Assembly (NCBI RefSeq): GCF_963678635.1 | Contig: NC_087066.1 | Coordinates: forward strand, 20,679,996-20,743,995 | DNA length: 64,000 nucleotides | From: Symsagittifera roscoffensis | Lineage: Eukaryota > Xenacoelomorpha > Acoela > Convolutidae | Reading direction: 5' to 3' | Part shown: positions 10,690 to 21,000 of the stretch, piece after piece | Layout: each line of letters begins with the position of its first letter | Numbering within the stretch: position 1 is the stretch's first letter | Notes under the pieces: model-generated | The model's database searches: none | The model's input: the letters and a program-made list of their open reading frames with translations, nothing else | What the model was told of the DNA's origin: nothing | Position numbers and translations under genes: made by a program

Positions 10690-10850
10690 GCAACTAACGG
10701 TTTGAAAAAATCTATCAAAAAAGAGGCGAAATCGGCAGAGACCTGGGACGTATCACGATTTTACAAAAAAGCCAACTTTTCACTAAAAAACTGATAACAC
10801 AAAAACTAGGAAGAATTAACCAATGTGCCTCTTTACAATCCCCATTCCAA
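10690..10850 (+). repeat. Outlying diverged unit of the ~179-bp satellite
   Basis: Holds the same landmarks as the main array at 11395-12445 (cacgattttacaaaaaagcc, ttttcactaaaaaa, aaaaactaggaagaattaacca). It is separated from the array by ~550 bp that includes an M1 head. Confidence 0.65.
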
Positions 10851-10994
10851 CGTGCTTCTTTGCCTTCTACCCACACTTGAAAGGAGCAAAATTCAGCTGT
10901 TGAGTAACAAAAAAAGGAAACAAAATTATCAAATTTTTTGAATAATCAAAAATAACCAACTTTAATTTAAAACGTAGAAAAGACTTTATATGCG

Positions 10995-11160
10995 TTGGAA
11001 TACGCATCTCAACAAAGTGAGAAGAATCCAGACCCCACCTACTTCGTGATACTGGACAAGACCACTGATATGTATGATGTAGTCATCACTCACGCTATCA
11101 CTACCGGCTCTAATTATTACTCCCGGATCTGCAATGTCCAACAAAATAGTCATTTTAGTA
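10995..11160 (+). pseudogene. Unrecognised coding-like fragment
   Basis: About 55 codons of balanced composition (for example TYFVILDKTTDMYDVVITH) unlike the low-complexity frames around it. It runs into a diverged M1 head at ~11187. I do not recognise the family; it may be a stray exon or a transposon piece. Confidence 0.25.
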
Positions 11161-11186
11161 GGGTCGGTAGCTCACTAAGAGAAGCA

Positions 11187-11345
11187 AGACCGCTCGTATC
11201 AGGCCGAAGCCTTGAATGTTCCGACTGCCTTTTAAGGTCTATGGAGCATTAATAAAATGAAAAATATCAATGTAATAGATAAAATAAAAATGAAATTTTT
11301 TGAAAAAAATTTGAGATTTTATCTAAAAACATCCCCCCACACGTC
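11187..11345 (+). mobile_element. M1 element, 5' head fragment
   Basis: Begins caagaccgctcgtatcaggc and has the M1 inner hairpin, the ccttttaaggtctatggagca segment and the A/T-rich tract ending in ccccccacacg. The tail is missing; satellite follows. Confidence 0.7.
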
Positions 11346-11394
11346 ATATTAAGTACAAAGTAAATAAGTTAAGGTAAAAATAAGTGCTAATCAA

Positions 11395-12445
11395 GTTACG
11401 ATATTGGGCTACAGATAGAAACAAACATTTTTGACAAGTTCTTCGAGACACAGGAGAAATAAGCAAAGCAGTGGGACCAGCCACGATTTTTCAAAAAAAA
11501 AAAAACAATTTTTCACTAAAAAATTAATTACCTACAAACTAGGAAGATTTAACCAATGGCCATTATATCAATATCAACATACGATACTGAGCTACAGAAA
11601 GCAACAAACATTTTTGAATAGTTCTTCGAGACAGAGGAGAAATAAGCAAAGCCGTGGGACGAAACACGATTTTTCAAAAAAACCAATATTTCACTAAAAA
11701 ATTAATTACCCAAAAATGAGGACGAAATAACCAGTGGCCATTATATCAAAATCAAGCTATGATATTGGGCTACAGATAGCAATAAACATTTTTGAATAGT
11801 TCTTCGAGACAGAGGAGAAATAAGCAAAGCAGTGGGAAGAGCCACGATTTTTCAAAAAAACCAACTTTTCACTAAAAAATTAATTACCCAAAAACTAGGA
11901 CGAAATAACGAGTAACCATTATATCAAAATCAAGCTATGATATTGGGCTACAGATAGCAATAAACATTTTTGAATAGTTCTTTGAGACAGAGGAGAAATA
12001 AGCAAAGCAGTGGGCGAACCACGATTTTTCAAAAAAGCCAATTTTTCACTAAAAAATTAATTACCCAAAAACTAGGACGAATCAACCAGTGGCCATTATA
12101 TCAAAATCAAGCTATGATATTGGGCTACAGATAGCAACAAACATTTTTTGAATAGTTCTTTGAGACAGAGGAGAAATAAGCAAAGCCGTGGGACGAAACA
12201 CGATTTTTCAAAAAAACCAATTTTTCACTAAAAAACTAATTACCCAAAAACTATGAGGAAATAACCAGTGGCCATTATATCAAAATCAAGCTATGATATT
12301 GGGCTACAGATATCAACAAACAATTTTGAATAGTTCTTCAAGACAGAGGAGAAATAAGCAAAGCCGTGGGACAAAACACGATTTTTCAAAAAAGCCAATT
12401 TTTCCCTAAAAAATTAATTACCTAAAAACTAGGCAGATTTAACCC
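11395..12445 (+). repeat. Satellite array, about six ~179-bp units
   Basis: Units start at about 11401, 11581, 11761, 11940, 12117 and 12297 with gatattgggctacagatagc, followed by gttcttcgagacagaggag, cacgatttttcaaaaaa, ttttcactaaaaaattaatta and ccattatatcaa. Short ORFs within it (such as 11431-11697) are by-products of the repeat. Confidence 0.92.
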
Positions 12446-12930
12446 GAGATTCTCTCCGTGGCGTAGCGAGAGTCTCTGTATCCTCCGGGGGGAGGGGGGA
12501 GGCATTTTACAAGAATTTAAGTCAATTTTACAACCATTATTTTAGCATTGCAAGCATTTTAGTCAATTTTGGTATTTGTAACGACACGTGACAAAAATTT
12601 TCAATCTTTTTTCTGTCATTCGAAAATTTGAAGAAAAAAAAGAAGTGGAAAAAAATCGATTTAAATCGATTTAAAATCGATTTGGATCGATTTCATTTTA
12701 GGTCAGATTTAAGATCCATTCAAATCGATTTAAAATCGACTGGAATCGATTTTTTTAGCGTTGAAATTAAATCGATTTAAATCGATTTAAAATCGATCCA
12801 AATCAATCTGAAATTTTTGTTTTGACTAACTTACTTTTTTTAAACTTAAATCGATTTCAATCTAATCTGCATACTTTATTCATACTAAAATCGAAAAATC
12901 GATCGAAATCCATTTTTGTCAGTGCGGGTA
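12446..12930. repeat. ATCGATTT-rich low-complexity tract
   Basis: From about 12650 to 12905 the motif atcgattt recurs many times on both strands. A G-rich run lies at 12487-12501. The right edge tttttgtcagtgcgggt (12913-12929) resembles the TIR of the element at 62358-63514, so this may be a relative of it. Confidence 0.7.
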
Positions 12931-13641
12931 ACCATTTAAATCAAAATAGCTAACGGTTTTGTTGTCGCACAAGGATTCGTCGCAGAAAAAAAAGAAAAGA
13001 AGAATTGAACTCCCCGATAAAAAATTCCGTCTAAACTCTAACTAGATGTCAGTGATAACTGATGGATATCCACTACCCTGCTCGAAGGATATCCACTACC
13101 CCTGATTTTTTTGAAAATTTTAAAAATTGTTATTGGAATTTGTATTTCGATCTGAAAACGGCCTTTATATGATGTATCACTTGATATTCTCTAACCTATA
13201 TTGCGTAGAAAACGAACACTCTAATGGCTAATTTAGAGGCGGAGTGGGGGAGGACCCCTCGCCAGGTATTTGAAACCGCAACCAACCAAAAGGTACTAAT
13301 TTACGATTTTTTCTAAACATCGACCAGCACTAATATTTCTCTTAAGAAATATTAGAAGAAATAGCCCTAGAGTTCAAGAAAAAGCCCTAGAAGAAATAGC
13401 CACAAGAAGTAATTTTTTCAATTTTTGAAAAAGTTGTTTGCTGTATATTAGTTTTATTGGCAAAATAGGATTTTTTGAAGTAAGGATTCCAATAAAACAT
13501 TTGATCTTTGAGCTCCTAGAAACTCTATGCAGAAGGAAAGAGTTTTTGGTGAAAACTGTCAAAAATTGCCTAAAACGCGTTTTTTTGCTTTGGGATAGCT
13601 TGAAAAGTCAATTTGGTCTACCAAAAAAATTTCGACAGTCA
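12931..13641. other. No gene seen
   Basis: AT-rich sequence with short local repeats (agaagaaatagcc at 13348-13400, gatatccactaccc at 13065 and 13088). The 60-80-codon frames overlap one another on both strands and are not convincing. Confidence 0.4.
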
Positions 13642-13840
13642 TAACGAGGCCAAACTGTGCGTTTTGTGCATTGTAAGCGGATTCCGCAACAAGGACGCTC
13701 CCTTTGTTCTTCTTTTGTTCTTTACTTTCCTTTGATCGTTCCGACAAAATTTTCACATGTTTAAAGACTTGTTTCTGGAATCCAGGAACATACAGACACA
13801 AAATTGTGCTCCTATCCAGTGCACAGTTTGGCCTCGTAAT
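13642..13840. mobile_element. Short TIR element (TTACGAGGCC family), 199 bp
   Basis: Left end taacgaggccaaactgtgcg and right end gcacagtttggcctcgta are inverted copies, with TA at both edges, consistent with a TA target site. It shares inner sequence (ggattccgcaac and the ggaacatacagacac stretch) with the 1.4-kb element at 19731-21132. Confidence 0.8.
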
Positions 13841-14036
13841 GGTTTTTTAAAAAATTTTATGAAATTCCACCCTCGAGAAAATTCAACATTTGCCCCTGAG
13901 TCATATTTCTTTCTTGCCCTTAAGAGGGTGTAGTCAGAAAAAATGCAGTTTCTTACAAACTTGTTATTCTTAATACATGTCCAATAATTTATCAAACTTG
14001 CAAGAGACATAAAATGGCGCGAAAGATTTGTTATAT

Positions 14037-14774
14037 TTATTTTTTGATGAACACATAAGCGTGATCATCAATGGTTTTCAAATTGTGCATCCTCAGAAAA
14101 TTGATCATCATTTTGGCGTTCCCATGACTTGCCTCTTCATCACCAACGCTGAATGTTTTCTTTTCGACCGATACAATATCGAAATCGTCTCCCAGTTTAT
14201 TCACCAGTTGTTCATGCGGAACACTGTATGGAATCCCATTGTAAATCGATAAGTCATACTGGTAGAGTCCAGTCAGCCATCGACATCCAGGGGCGGTGAG
14301 GAGCTTCATCTGGTCATAATACTTCATCCGGTCATCGAACTCAATCTGAGCCCCACTTTCCCAAACTGCTTCGAATTGACCTTCAATTTCGGGTCCAAAT
14401 TTGAAGAAATCACAGCAGTAAACTTTGATTTTGCCATCTTTGCTTTCAAACAGTTTTCCCTCTATTTCAGGAACGGTTTTTTCGGTGTAATCAATTTGAT
14501 CACGCTCGAATATTTCTCGACACGGCCGCTCGCAGAACTCGACTCCGACAGTGACATGACCCTTGTCGGCCAAATATTTGATGTCGCACGTTTTCCCACA
14601 GAGGGGCACCAGCACTTTTTTCAGGGGTTCTCCCTCGGGGGCTAAATTGGAATAGTGTTTCATTAAGTTCCAGTTCACAACAGGACGATGCCATGGTGCG
14701 ATTCCGTTCTCGTAACGAGTGTTGTAAAAATCAAAAGAGTCTGTATACTCGTTTTGCATTAGTGTACTGCTCAT
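14037..14774 (-). CDS. tpmt: Thiopurine S-methyltransferase-like enzyme
   Basis: A single uninterrupted frame of 245 codons, the same length as human TPMT. Residues 55-80 give LVPLCGKTCDIKYLADKGH and VGVEF, the S-adenosylmethionine-binding start of this family; 122-127 CDFFKF, 136-142 EAVWESG and 181-190 IPYSVPHEQL match other conserved TPMT positions. Family knowledge: TPMT methylates thiol groups of aromatic and heterocyclic thiols in the cytosol; some relatives act on other nucleophiles such as halides or selenium compounds. The first ATG of the frame is a natural start and the stop lies at 14039-14037. The gene has no introns, unlike the innexin and BEN genes nearby, so it may be a retrocopy or a naturally intronless family member. 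No disabling change is seen. Confidence 0.88.
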   Translation of the reverse strand: MSSTLMQNEYTDSFDFYNTRYENGIAPWHRPVVNWNLMKHYSNLAPEGEPLKKVLVPLCGKTCDIKYLADKGHVTVGVEFCERPCREIFERDQIDYTEKTVPEIEGKLFESKDGKIKVYCCDFFKFGPEIEGQFEAVWESGAQIEFDDRMKYYDQMKLLTAPGCRWLTGLYQYDLSIYNGIPYSVPHEQLVNKLGDDFDIVSVEKKTFSVGDEEASHGNAKMMINFLRMHNLKTIDDHAYVFIKK

Positions 14775-15061
14775 TTTTGTTAATTGTTTAGTTTAGCAAG
14801 AAAAAGATGAAAATTTACAAATTGTCTTCAAAGTCTTTGAAATTTGTTCAAGAGCCGTTGCTCAGTGCCTGAAAAATAGTTCAAGAATGCGAGTTGTAAA
14901 ATCTATCAACTATGAAGATTTGTATCTATCCAAAGCTAGATTAGGTTAAACTACACAGATAAACTCAAATAAGCAAAATGTGAAGTGTATCTGAGAATTT
15001 GACGTGTTTGACTTTTGGCTCTTTTGTGGTAAGTTTTAATCTTCTTGGCTCACTGGTCTCT

Positions 15062-15331
15062 CTAAAGTTGAAACTTACACAGATTAAATGAAAGTAAGTG
15101 TGGGGCAAGGAGCGATAACCTTGACTGGAGAAGTTCCACTTGGTTAATCAAGATTGCCTTTTTTGTTATATCGCTTATAATCTTATTGTCAATGTCTTCA
15201 GTTAAACACCACAAACTTATTTTCAAGATGGCGTCAACATGATCATAGATAGGTTGACTAATTCGCAAGAATGAGATCTTATTATGAAACTCGCCACTCT
15301 TTTCCCCCAACTTCTCAATTTTTATCTGCAT
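15062..15331 (-). CDS. Unrecognised 89-codon ORF
   Basis: Predicted mostly helical, Leu/Ile/Lys-rich, with an ATG and no recognisable domain. It could be an exon, a piece of the nearby hAT remnant, or chance. I have no functional claim. Confidence 0.2.
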   Translation of the reverse strand: MQIKIEKLGEKSGEFHNKISFLRISQPIYDHVDAILKISLWCLTEDIDNKIISDITKKAILINQVELLQSRLSLLAPHLLSFNLCKFQL

Positions 15332-15432
15332 TTATGTTAGACATAAAAATAAACAAAAAACTTTGAGTTACGAAACTAGAAAACACCTCAAATTTTAAAA
15401 AACCAATTCTTCGAGGCTAAAATACCAGAGCA

Positions 15433-15690
15433 GAGGGGCGGATCTAAAATTTTCTCGAGGGGGGGCGGATTTTCAAAAAGTTTTGAAAACTTTGTGGACT
15501 TTTCTTTTAGGTCGACCAAATTGATTTTCTGAGCTCTTCCGAATGACTGTAAAGACCCTATTTTGATATCTCTACGCCGCAGGCAAAATTATAAAGAAAA
15601 ACATGCCAAAAAAGCATTTTTAGGCACTTTTTGGAAAACTTTGACCAAAAATCGTCTCCCCACTCAAAAATAAAATACGCTAAAAATCGC
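15433..15690 (+). mobile_element. hAT-type MITE, right end lost
   Basis: Starts gaggggcggatctaaaattt and carries the family landmarks gtcgaccaaattgattt, gagctcttcc and cgccgcaggcaaa. It ends without the right TIR. Same family as 24953-25336. Confidence 0.75.
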
Positions 15691-16043
15691 TCTCGTGTTC
15701 ACTTTCTAACAAGATGTAACAGAATCAACTTAAATTCAATCCATACTCAGTGGCCAATGGCAAGACTTTCAGTTCACGTTAAAATCAACGTTGGCCTCGA
15801 CTATCATCATACGTGACATAGAAAAGTGAATTAAAAATATCGAAAATTAACGGTACATTTGTACATAACATTCGCAGGAAATCAACCGCAATGCCACTCA
15901 AAAAGACTGTTTTGCGAATTGTTTTAACAAAATACTTTCTTGACTTACAATTATAAAATGTCCTTTAGGCGCATATCTTTTGATGACAGGCAGACCCTGA
16001 TCTAGAATTATTTCGAAAAAAAAATTAATAGCAAAATTTGAAT

Positions 16044-16450
16044 TCAAAAATCATCAAGTTTCAAGAAATTTATACAAAAAAGAGTCTGCCAATTTGTGAC
16101 GGCAAAACTGTCTATGACATCATGAACATATATTTTCACTTCTTTGTGGATATATACTAAAGCTAAACTCGATAAGCGATCTTCTTTCATGTTAGATCGT
16201 AGGTAGTTCTTCAGCAGTTTCATACTGGAGAATGAGTGTTCGGCATTGGAAACTGTTACTGGAAGGGTTGCTCTAATTTGGAGCAGGGGGTACACGACTG
16301 GCATTGTCGACTTGTGACAAATTTTTAGGGCCTCAGTGAAAATTTCTGGTATACCGCTGTAAGGTGGAAGCGCCACATATTCCTCTAGACTTGGAACTTG
16401 CTCCTAAAGTCACCATCTGCCAGTACGTTCTGGTACATATCAAACAAGTC
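16044..16450 (-). pseudogene. hAT transposase, C-terminal dimerisation fragment
   Basis: The frame 16376-16044 contains TLPVTVSNAEHSFSSMKLLK followed by NYLRSNMKEDRLSSLALV, the C-terminal dimerisation signature of hAT-superfamily transposases (usual form: S.A.AERSFS..K.IK.YLRS.M...RLS.L). Another frame upstream (about 16450 to 16385, EEDFDDLFDMYQNVL) probably belongs to the same protein, so a frameshift lies near 16390. The rest of the transposase is not present. Such proteins mobilise hAT elements, and MITEs of hAT type occur nearby. Confidence 0.8.
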
Positions 16451-17617
16451 GTCAAAATCTTCTTCAGTTACATCTTTGTCTGAAATTCTGACTGGTCAAT
16501 AGGGTTGATTTTGGTCATAAAGTTCAGTCATTTGGAGATTTAAGCGTTCAGGTTACTATTATAAAGATCTCCAATAACGAGTGATAATTATGTGAATTTG
16601 CTTTTGTCTGGTTTTCATCATTTGTAAAAAACACGAACAATGGGCATTAGATGAATACAAAAAGAACGTGGAACAATTTGTTCAACTACAATGCAAAATT
16701 TCGAAGCATCAAAGGGTCTGAGCAAGATGTATGAAAACAAGGAGCAAGATGTTCACAAAACTAATTTATACTTTCAAACAAACTTTGCATAATACGCTTT
16801 TTTGTAATATTTTGTTCGCCAATTTTTTAACTTTTTAATAATTGAGTTTTCATTATCAAGCAAGTGTTCGTCAAATTGTGTTTGGTTAAGCAAAGTAAGT
16901 TTTCATTTACTTGGGTGCTTTTTTGAGGGGAATAAGTTTTTTTTATATAATAAGGTGATTATTGGGGGAAAATTGACATGTAAGATTCTAACTAATTGTC
17001 GGGGTTAAAACAGATTTCGTCCATCGAGAGATTTTGGAGGGTTTGATTGAAATCGACAGTTTTTGTTCTGTTTCAATTTTTCCCCTATTGCATAAACTCA
17101 CTTCGAGTCACCTGGCTGTAGGCGCCACTCGCGGCATTTCCGTTAACCTTTCGTTTCTCGAAACTAGTTAGCTTTTCAAATGGATCAGCCCGGCTGTGTG
17201 CATTCAAAATTTCAAAGTAATAACTTTTTAAAAAAGGACAAAATCTGCTGGTTTATTAAAAAGGACCAAATTAAAAAAAAATTTTTACTAGGACCAAATC
17301 TGTCGAGGGAAAAATCTGTTAGCAGTAAATGTCGGGCCTAAATTGATTATTCCGTTGCTGTTTTTACTCATGCTCTTCAAAATACTTCATGCTGTGTAGC
17401 TTAATTGTTCCTCTGCAAATTCAGATATTCGTTAAATTAAAAAAAATTATAGTTGAAAATAATAAAACACTACAGAAGCTACTCAATTACTATTTTCGTA
17501 TATAATAAGCACGTGGAACAAAATTATAAATAAATTTTGGAACAACAAGAAAAATATTACAGAAAAACCTCAAAATTAAAAAAAATCAACTTAAAACTTA
17601 ATCGTTATAAATGGTTT
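16451..17617. other. No gene seen
   Basis: AT-rich sequence between the hAT fragment and the innexin 3' end. It should include the innexin 3' UTR (AATAAA at 17460-17465 on the plus strand is not informative for the minus-strand gene). Confidence 0.4.
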
Positions 17618-18036
17618 TCATACATCCAAAATATCATTGTTTGAAGCGTTTGAAAGAGCCTCTATCTGTTTTCTAGCTTGCATTCCGGTCATTGCTCCTC
17701 CATTTGAAGCTGCCAGCGCGTAAGTGGGCGCTGCTGCGTACATATTTGACGGTTGACACGTGTTCGGGTTATTCTGCTGGGTGAACATCTGTTGGATTTT
17801 CGACTTTGAGAACGGCAGTGTTGTCGGCAGTTTGTGTTCTCCGACGTATATTCCAGCGGACGCGCGGGAGTGAAGACTGCCTGCACCTCCTGTGTTGTAG
17901 GGACACCCCCCGTTCATCAGGGCGTAGTTGGGGTGGGAGTGGGGGTGGGGGTTGAGCATGGACTGTTGCAAATCAGTGGAGTTTGCAGCTGAGGGGTGGA
18001 TGTTGTTGCCGGCTGTCGTCAGAGTGCTCCGAATGC
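17618..18036 (-). CDS. Innexin B exon 8 (C-terminal tail)
   Basis: Acceptor AACAG at 18041-18037; begins GIRSTLTTAGNNIHP and ends NDILDV plus stop. His/Pro- and Asn/Gln-rich disordered tail, unlike other innexins in detail, as is usual for this region. Confidence 0.88.
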
Positions 18037-21000
18037 CTGTTCAAAGAGACAAAATCTGTTTGACATGCGTTGCAATAGTTTGTTTCCGTGTGGATAATGT
18101 AAAAGAGGGTTTAACTTGATCTATAAAATTATCCAATCGGCGGGTATGGACGTGTAAAAAAAGATACCTGTAAAGCAAACGCGTGAAACTTTATAGCAGA
18201 ATTCTACAACTCAGGATTTTTTCAAGGTTTTTAGCTTATGTGCCTGCTGCTTGTTTGAAATAATCAGGGCTAATTTTATTCGATATTAAGGTTTGTTTTA
18301 ATAATCTAAATTCTCATTTCTTAAGCGTAATAAATTATAGATGCTCATCTAGTAGCACTTTTTCCAAAATATTTTTATATCATGCCCACCGATGTGTTTC
18401 TTTTTGTAGTTGTCCCACAGGGCTGCCACCAGTTCGCTCACTATGATGGAGTTGGTGTTCTTGCTCAGTAGTCGTATCATGAACACCCCGTCTGGACGCA
18501 AGTAGACATTCACAAAGCGACGACACAGCCTCTTGTCCTCCTCAGTGTTGTATCTACAAACAGCAGGATTCACCACTGGTCGCTATCGTAGAATTTTTTA
18601 CTAAGAAATCTTTCAATGTACAAAATTAGGCTCTAAGAACTTTACAAAAAAAGGACTTTTTCTTATTACACAAAGTTGTAGGAAGTTTTGCTGTGAATTT
18701 CATTCCTGGGTTGAGGTGTTCGACTTATATTTTGACCAAATTCGGTCGAACACTCGGATAATGTGCGAACCACAATTTCGAAACATTATAATCAAAAAAT
18801 AGGCGAGCACTATTTCGGTTCATGGTCGATGACAAAGTCAAAATAAAATTTGGTCGAAACATAGTCAAACACAAAATATGGTCGAAACATAGTCAAACAC
18901 AACATATGGTCGAAACATAGTCGAACACAAAGTCGAGCTTAAACAAAGTTGAAACAAAGTCGAACAAAAAGTCGAATACAATGTGTGGTCGAAACATAGG
19001 CGAGCACTATTTCGGTTCATGGTCAAAGGCAAAGTCAAAAATGATTTTTGGTCGAAACAAAGTCAAACACAACATTGGTCGAGTCATAATCAAACACAAA
19101 GTCGAGCTTAAAATAAAGCCGAAACAAAATCGAACAAAAAGTAGAATACAATGTGTGGTCGAAACAGTTGAACAAAAAGTGCGGTCGAAACATAGTCGAA
19201 CACGGTCTCGAAACATAGTTGAACACGATTCCGGTTCGCGGTCGATTCATGGTCGAAGAAAAGTCAAAAATAAGGCTTAGTCGCAACAAAGTCAAACACA
19301 AGATAAGATCGAAATATAGACCAACCCAAGAAATAAATCCCACACGTAGTCGATTTTAAAGTAATACTCACACGTAGTCGAACAAAAGTCCAATACAATG
19401 TGTGATCGAAACATGGGCAAACACACAGTGCGGTCAAAACAACGTCGAACACGGTCACGAAACATAGTTGACCGCACGGAGAATGAGCTTCAACTGATCT
19501 TGGACAAAATTCAGAGAAGCGGTATTTTGCGAAAAACTAGTAATTATTAGTTTTAATGTACTAAAGAAAAAAAATTTAAGATTTTCATGCCATCCAAATT
19601 AAAAAATCTGATAAATCAAAAATTAAGTTGAGTCTATGTCAGAACGAAAATATTAACTTATTATACTAGTTGGTGGTGAAAAAGATCAAGGTTAAACAAC
19701 TTTTGAATTACATAATCTATACAGACTCCATTACGAGGCCAAATTGTGCATTCTCTGCATTGTAAGCGGAATCCGCAACAGGTCAAAATCAGATTTGTCG
19801 CGGAATCCGCAACATTGCTACTTTTCTTTGATCTTCTATGCTGTTTTGGATTCCACAAACAAATACCTCAATCATTGTACCGCTCAAAATCGCTCGAAAA
19901 ATAGGCGAATTTGCTGAATCCGCAACTGTATTTGCGTAATACAGAAGAGTTTGTGGAATCCACAAACAAATGCTAAAACATTTGTATTGTTAAATTAAGC
20001 TGTTGCGGAATTCTCAACTGTAAGTGGAATCCACAAATGGTAAGTGGAATCCGCAAATTGTAAGTGGAATCCGCATTTTGTTTGAGGATTCCCGATACAT
20101 ATATTTATATGTGTAGTAGCCTTTAAAATTATATCTTTTTAATACATGATTTGATTTCACTAGAATAGAAGATTACTAGAATAGATCAGTGTTTGGGATT
20201 AATGGAATCCCAATTAATTACTGACCAGTATTTGGGATCAATGAAATCCCAAATACTGAACTAATTCGACGATTTGCTATGCGTTGGGTTTCTAATCACT
20301 CTCAACCTAATGACTCCAAATAATGGATATATTCCATATTTATTCCACATTATTCCAGTTTTTGGGATTTCATCAATCCCAAATGCTGACCAGTATTTAG
20401 GATCGATGGAATCCCAAATACTGAACTATTTTGACGATTGCTATGCGTTGGGTTTCTAATCACTCTCAACCTAATGACTCCAATTAATGGAAATAATCCA
20501 TATTTATCCCAGCTTTTGGGATTTCATCAATCCCAAAAACTGACCAGTATTTGGGATTGACGAAATCCCGAATACTGACCTAATTTGTCGATATGCTGTG
20601 TGTTTCATACACTCTCAACTCAATGACGTCAAATATTGAAATTTTCCGGTATTGTGTTTCCAAAATACTAAAAAATGACATCCACCGATTTAGTTAACCA
20701 ATGTTTTAGGACTTGTTCGTGGATTCCGCTGACAATGGTTAAGTCTTTGCTTTCAAAATCCGCATTGCTAGAGATAAGAATTTCAGCTAGCTTTTATTTG
20801 TTCATATGCAAGTTCAATATTGAACAAAATTCGGAATCCACTCACAGTTTGCGGAATCCACTTACATTTGCGGATTCCGCTTACAATTTGCGGAATCCAC
20901 TGACAGTTGCGGGATCCAGAACAACTAGCTATATTTGCTTGTTGCGGAATTCGCAACAAAACAAATGTGCCGACAAAATTTACGTTACAGGTATTTGTAT

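Noticed and set aside
11395-12445. Regularly spaced repeats resembling a CRISPR array
   Set aside because: The whole ~179-bp unit repeats, not short repeats with unique spacers, and the surroundings are eukaryotic.
18981-19477. ORFs on both strands (99 and 102 codons)
   Set aside because: They arise from the GTCGAAACATAG satellite, which lacks stops in several frames; no ordinary protein composition.
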